DNA from: Clostridiales bacterium UBA929
GTDB lineage: Bacteria > Bacillota > Clostridia > Oscillospirales > UBA929
Direction of reading: 5' to 3'
Assembly (NCBI GenBank): GCA_002293625.1
Contig: DBDP01000068.1
Span: 1-7,987 of the forward strand
DNA: 7,987 nt
The translations under genes and the position numbers were made by a program. A model generated the notes under the pieces. It made no database searches and was not told where the DNA came from. It worked only from the letters and a program-made list of their open reading frames with translations. Positions 7,299-7,987 of the stretch are shown here, piece after piece (position 1 is the first letter of the stretch; each line of letters opens with the position of its first letter).

Positions 7299-7718
7299 CT
7301 ACGCTCTATTCATAAATTTACGCATACCTTCGGTAATGTCTGCGTCCCCAACGCTGATGGTGATGATAAAATTAATGCCGTTCTCCTCACCGAACGTTTC
7401 GCACCAATGCAGAAACTTCTCGCATTCCTGCGGTTCGCTGTTGCCCGATACCTTGTACAGACTGTCGATGAAGATGTCGGATATATCATAATTCCCTGCG
7501 TAAAGACCCGTGATAAAGCCGCGCAGCACCTGATAGCTTTTGATGTCATACGGGATGCTGTCGATTAGGCGCGCGCCGTGGTTGATGTCATATTTCAGCT
7601 TCTGCCCAAGCTCGATGCAGACGACCGAGCCGGATGATTTGTCGGACGCGCTGTTGCACATGGCAATCAATTGCTTCGTCTTTCCCATGCCCTTCGGACC
7701 CGCGATTACTGTAACCAT
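7299..7718 (-). CDS. Small P-loop NTPase of unknown function
   Basis: A 139-residue cytoplasmic protein that is essentially one P-loop domain. Walker A is GPKGMGKT at residues 7-14, right at the N-terminus. A Walker B-like strand, ISDIFIDSLY, in mid-protein ends in Asp. A later hydrophobic strand, INFIITISVG, fits the next core beta-strand of a RecA/PilT-like fold. There is no signal peptide, membrane segment or added DNA-binding domain. It resembles short clostridial proteins sometimes loosely annotated as ATPase or PilT-like, but that is family recall and no activity is assigned here. The ATG at 7718 is chosen because AAGGAGG (7728-7734) lies 9 bases before it; the frame stays open further upstream, but those codons overlap the -10 region and transcript start. 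It appears monocistronic from its own promoter and may read into the amidase gene 142 bases downstream. The stop is TAG at 7299-7301. Confidence 0.85.
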   Translation of the reverse strand: MVTVIAGPKGMGKTKQLIAMCNSASDKSSGSVVCIELGQKLKYDINHGARLIDSIPYDIKSYQVLRGFITGLYAGNYDISDIFIDSLYKVSGNSEPQECEKFLHWCETFGEENGINFIITISVGDADITEGMRKFMNRA

Positions 7719-7727
7719 TGGAATCAG

Positions 7728-7734
7728 CCTCCTT
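7728..7734 (-). promoter_or_regulatory. Ribosome binding site of the P-loop gene
   Basis: AAGGAGG on the - strand, 9 bases before the ATG at 7718. It rules out the longer reading frame, whose added residues would start upstream of it. Confidence 0.85.
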
Positions 7735-7750
7735 ATGTGTAGTGTATTCT

Positions 7751-7786
7751 TAATATCAGTATACCACATTCGGCGGGATTTTTCAA
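7751..7786 (-). promoter_or_regulatory. Sigma-A promoter with extended -10 for the P-loop gene
   Basis: On the - strand, -35 TTGAAA (7786-7781), a 17-base spacer, then -10 TATACT (7763-7758) preceded by TGG, an extended -10. The expected transcript start is near 7751, giving a leader of about 33 bases that contains the ribosome site. No operator-like palindrome overlaps it, so nothing in the sequence shows how it is regulated. Confidence 0.85.
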
Positions 7787-7797
7787 ATTAAGAAATT

Positions 7798-7829
7798 GTT
7801 AAACAAACACCCCCGCCGGATGGCGGGGG
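7798..7829 (-). terminator. Probable minus-strand terminator upstream of the P-loop promoter
   Basis: A perfect 8-bp GC stem (7810-7817 with 7822-7829, loop GGAT) is followed on the - strand by TGTTTGTTT. It would end transcription arriving from a gene beyond the right edge and insulate the promoter 12 bases further on. The T tract is interrupted by G, so strength is uncertain. Confidence 0.6.
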
Positions 7830-7864
7830 CGGCGTAGGGCGTGACAACCTCGGCACGCCATTTC

Positions 7865-7925
7865 GTAGGGGCGCGCATCGCGCGTCCGCAAAATACCACG
7901 GACGACCGAGGGCGGTCGTCCCTAC
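7865..7925. repeat. Palindromic intergenic repeat-like element (GTAGGG...CCCTAC)
   Basis: Outer inverted ends GTAGGG (7865-7870) and CCCTAC (7920-7925) enclose two hairpins: GCGCG/CGCGC (7871-7883) and a perfect 9-bp GGACGACCG/CGGTCGTCC stem with a 4-base loop (7900-7921). The layout suggests a three-way folded repeat unit. Similar GTAGGG-bounded units are, from memory, common between genes in high-GC clostridial genomes; copy number here is unknown. Confidence 0.55.
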
Positions 7926-7987
7926 AGGGGACGGCGGCGGGGGAATGACGGGGACGGGGGAAACGGCGGTGCGCCGGGTCGGCGCAC
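7926..7987. other. G-rich intergenic end of the window with a terminal hairpin
   Basis: Together with 7830-7864 this completes the 158-base right end, in which I see no gene. Four runs of four to five G occur on the + strand (7927-7930, 7939-7943, 7950-7953, 7956-7960). The last 19 bases form a perfect 8-bp stem GTGCGCCG/CGGCGCAC with loop GGT (7969-7987), so a further repeat unit may be cut by the window edge. Confidence 0.4.

Noticed and set aside
7719..7769. A longer N-terminus for the P-loop protein
   Set aside because: The added codons cover the ribosome site, the leader and the -10 box, and Walker A is normally close to the N-terminus in such minimal proteins.

Overview
The window is moderately GC-rich DNA from what looks like a Gram-positive, Clostridia-type bacterium, possibly of the Oscillospirales. 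This is inferred from strong AGGAGG-type ribosome sites, a textbook sigma-A promoter, a YwiB-type DUF1934 gene beside murI, CtpA-like S41 proteases with peptidoglycan-binding tails, and a small clostridial-type P-loop protein. No gene here fixes the species.

Layout. On the + strand, bases 2-4121 hold four genes in one direction with 44-60 base gaps: the 3' part of glutamate racemase (murI), a DUF1934 calycin-like protein, and two tandem paralogous secreted S41 proteases, each with a signal peptide, PDZ, S41 and C-terminal peptidoglycan-binding domain. A strong intrinsic terminator (4135-4168) closes this run. Convergent to it on the - strand is a secreted protein of about 975 residues. It joins a GHL10 (DUF187) glycoside-hydrolase-like domain at the N-terminus to a zinc amidase (Amidase_3) at the C-terminus, with beta-rich and SH3-like modules between. 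Upstream of it lies a structured 103-base intergenic element (7178-7280). Beyond that is a small P-loop NTPase gene (7299-7718, - strand) with its own extended -10 promoter and an apparent minus-strand terminator just upstream of the promoter. The right end (7830-7987) has no recognisable gene. It holds palindromic, G-rich intergenic sequence of the kind that is often dispersed in such genomes.

How it fits together. Four of the six proteins have predicted cell-wall roles: D-glutamate supply (MurI), two wall-anchored proteases that could process wall enzymes or secreted proteins, and a two-domain wall hydrolase. The best lead is the GHL10-amidase fusion. One domain is predicted to strip stem peptides from glycan strands, and the other belongs to a family reported to act on stripped (denuded) glycans, which would make a two-step degrader in one chain. 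The protease duplication and the structured intergenic elements are secondary leads. No CRISPR, tRNA, rRNA, integrase or transposase gene was seen.
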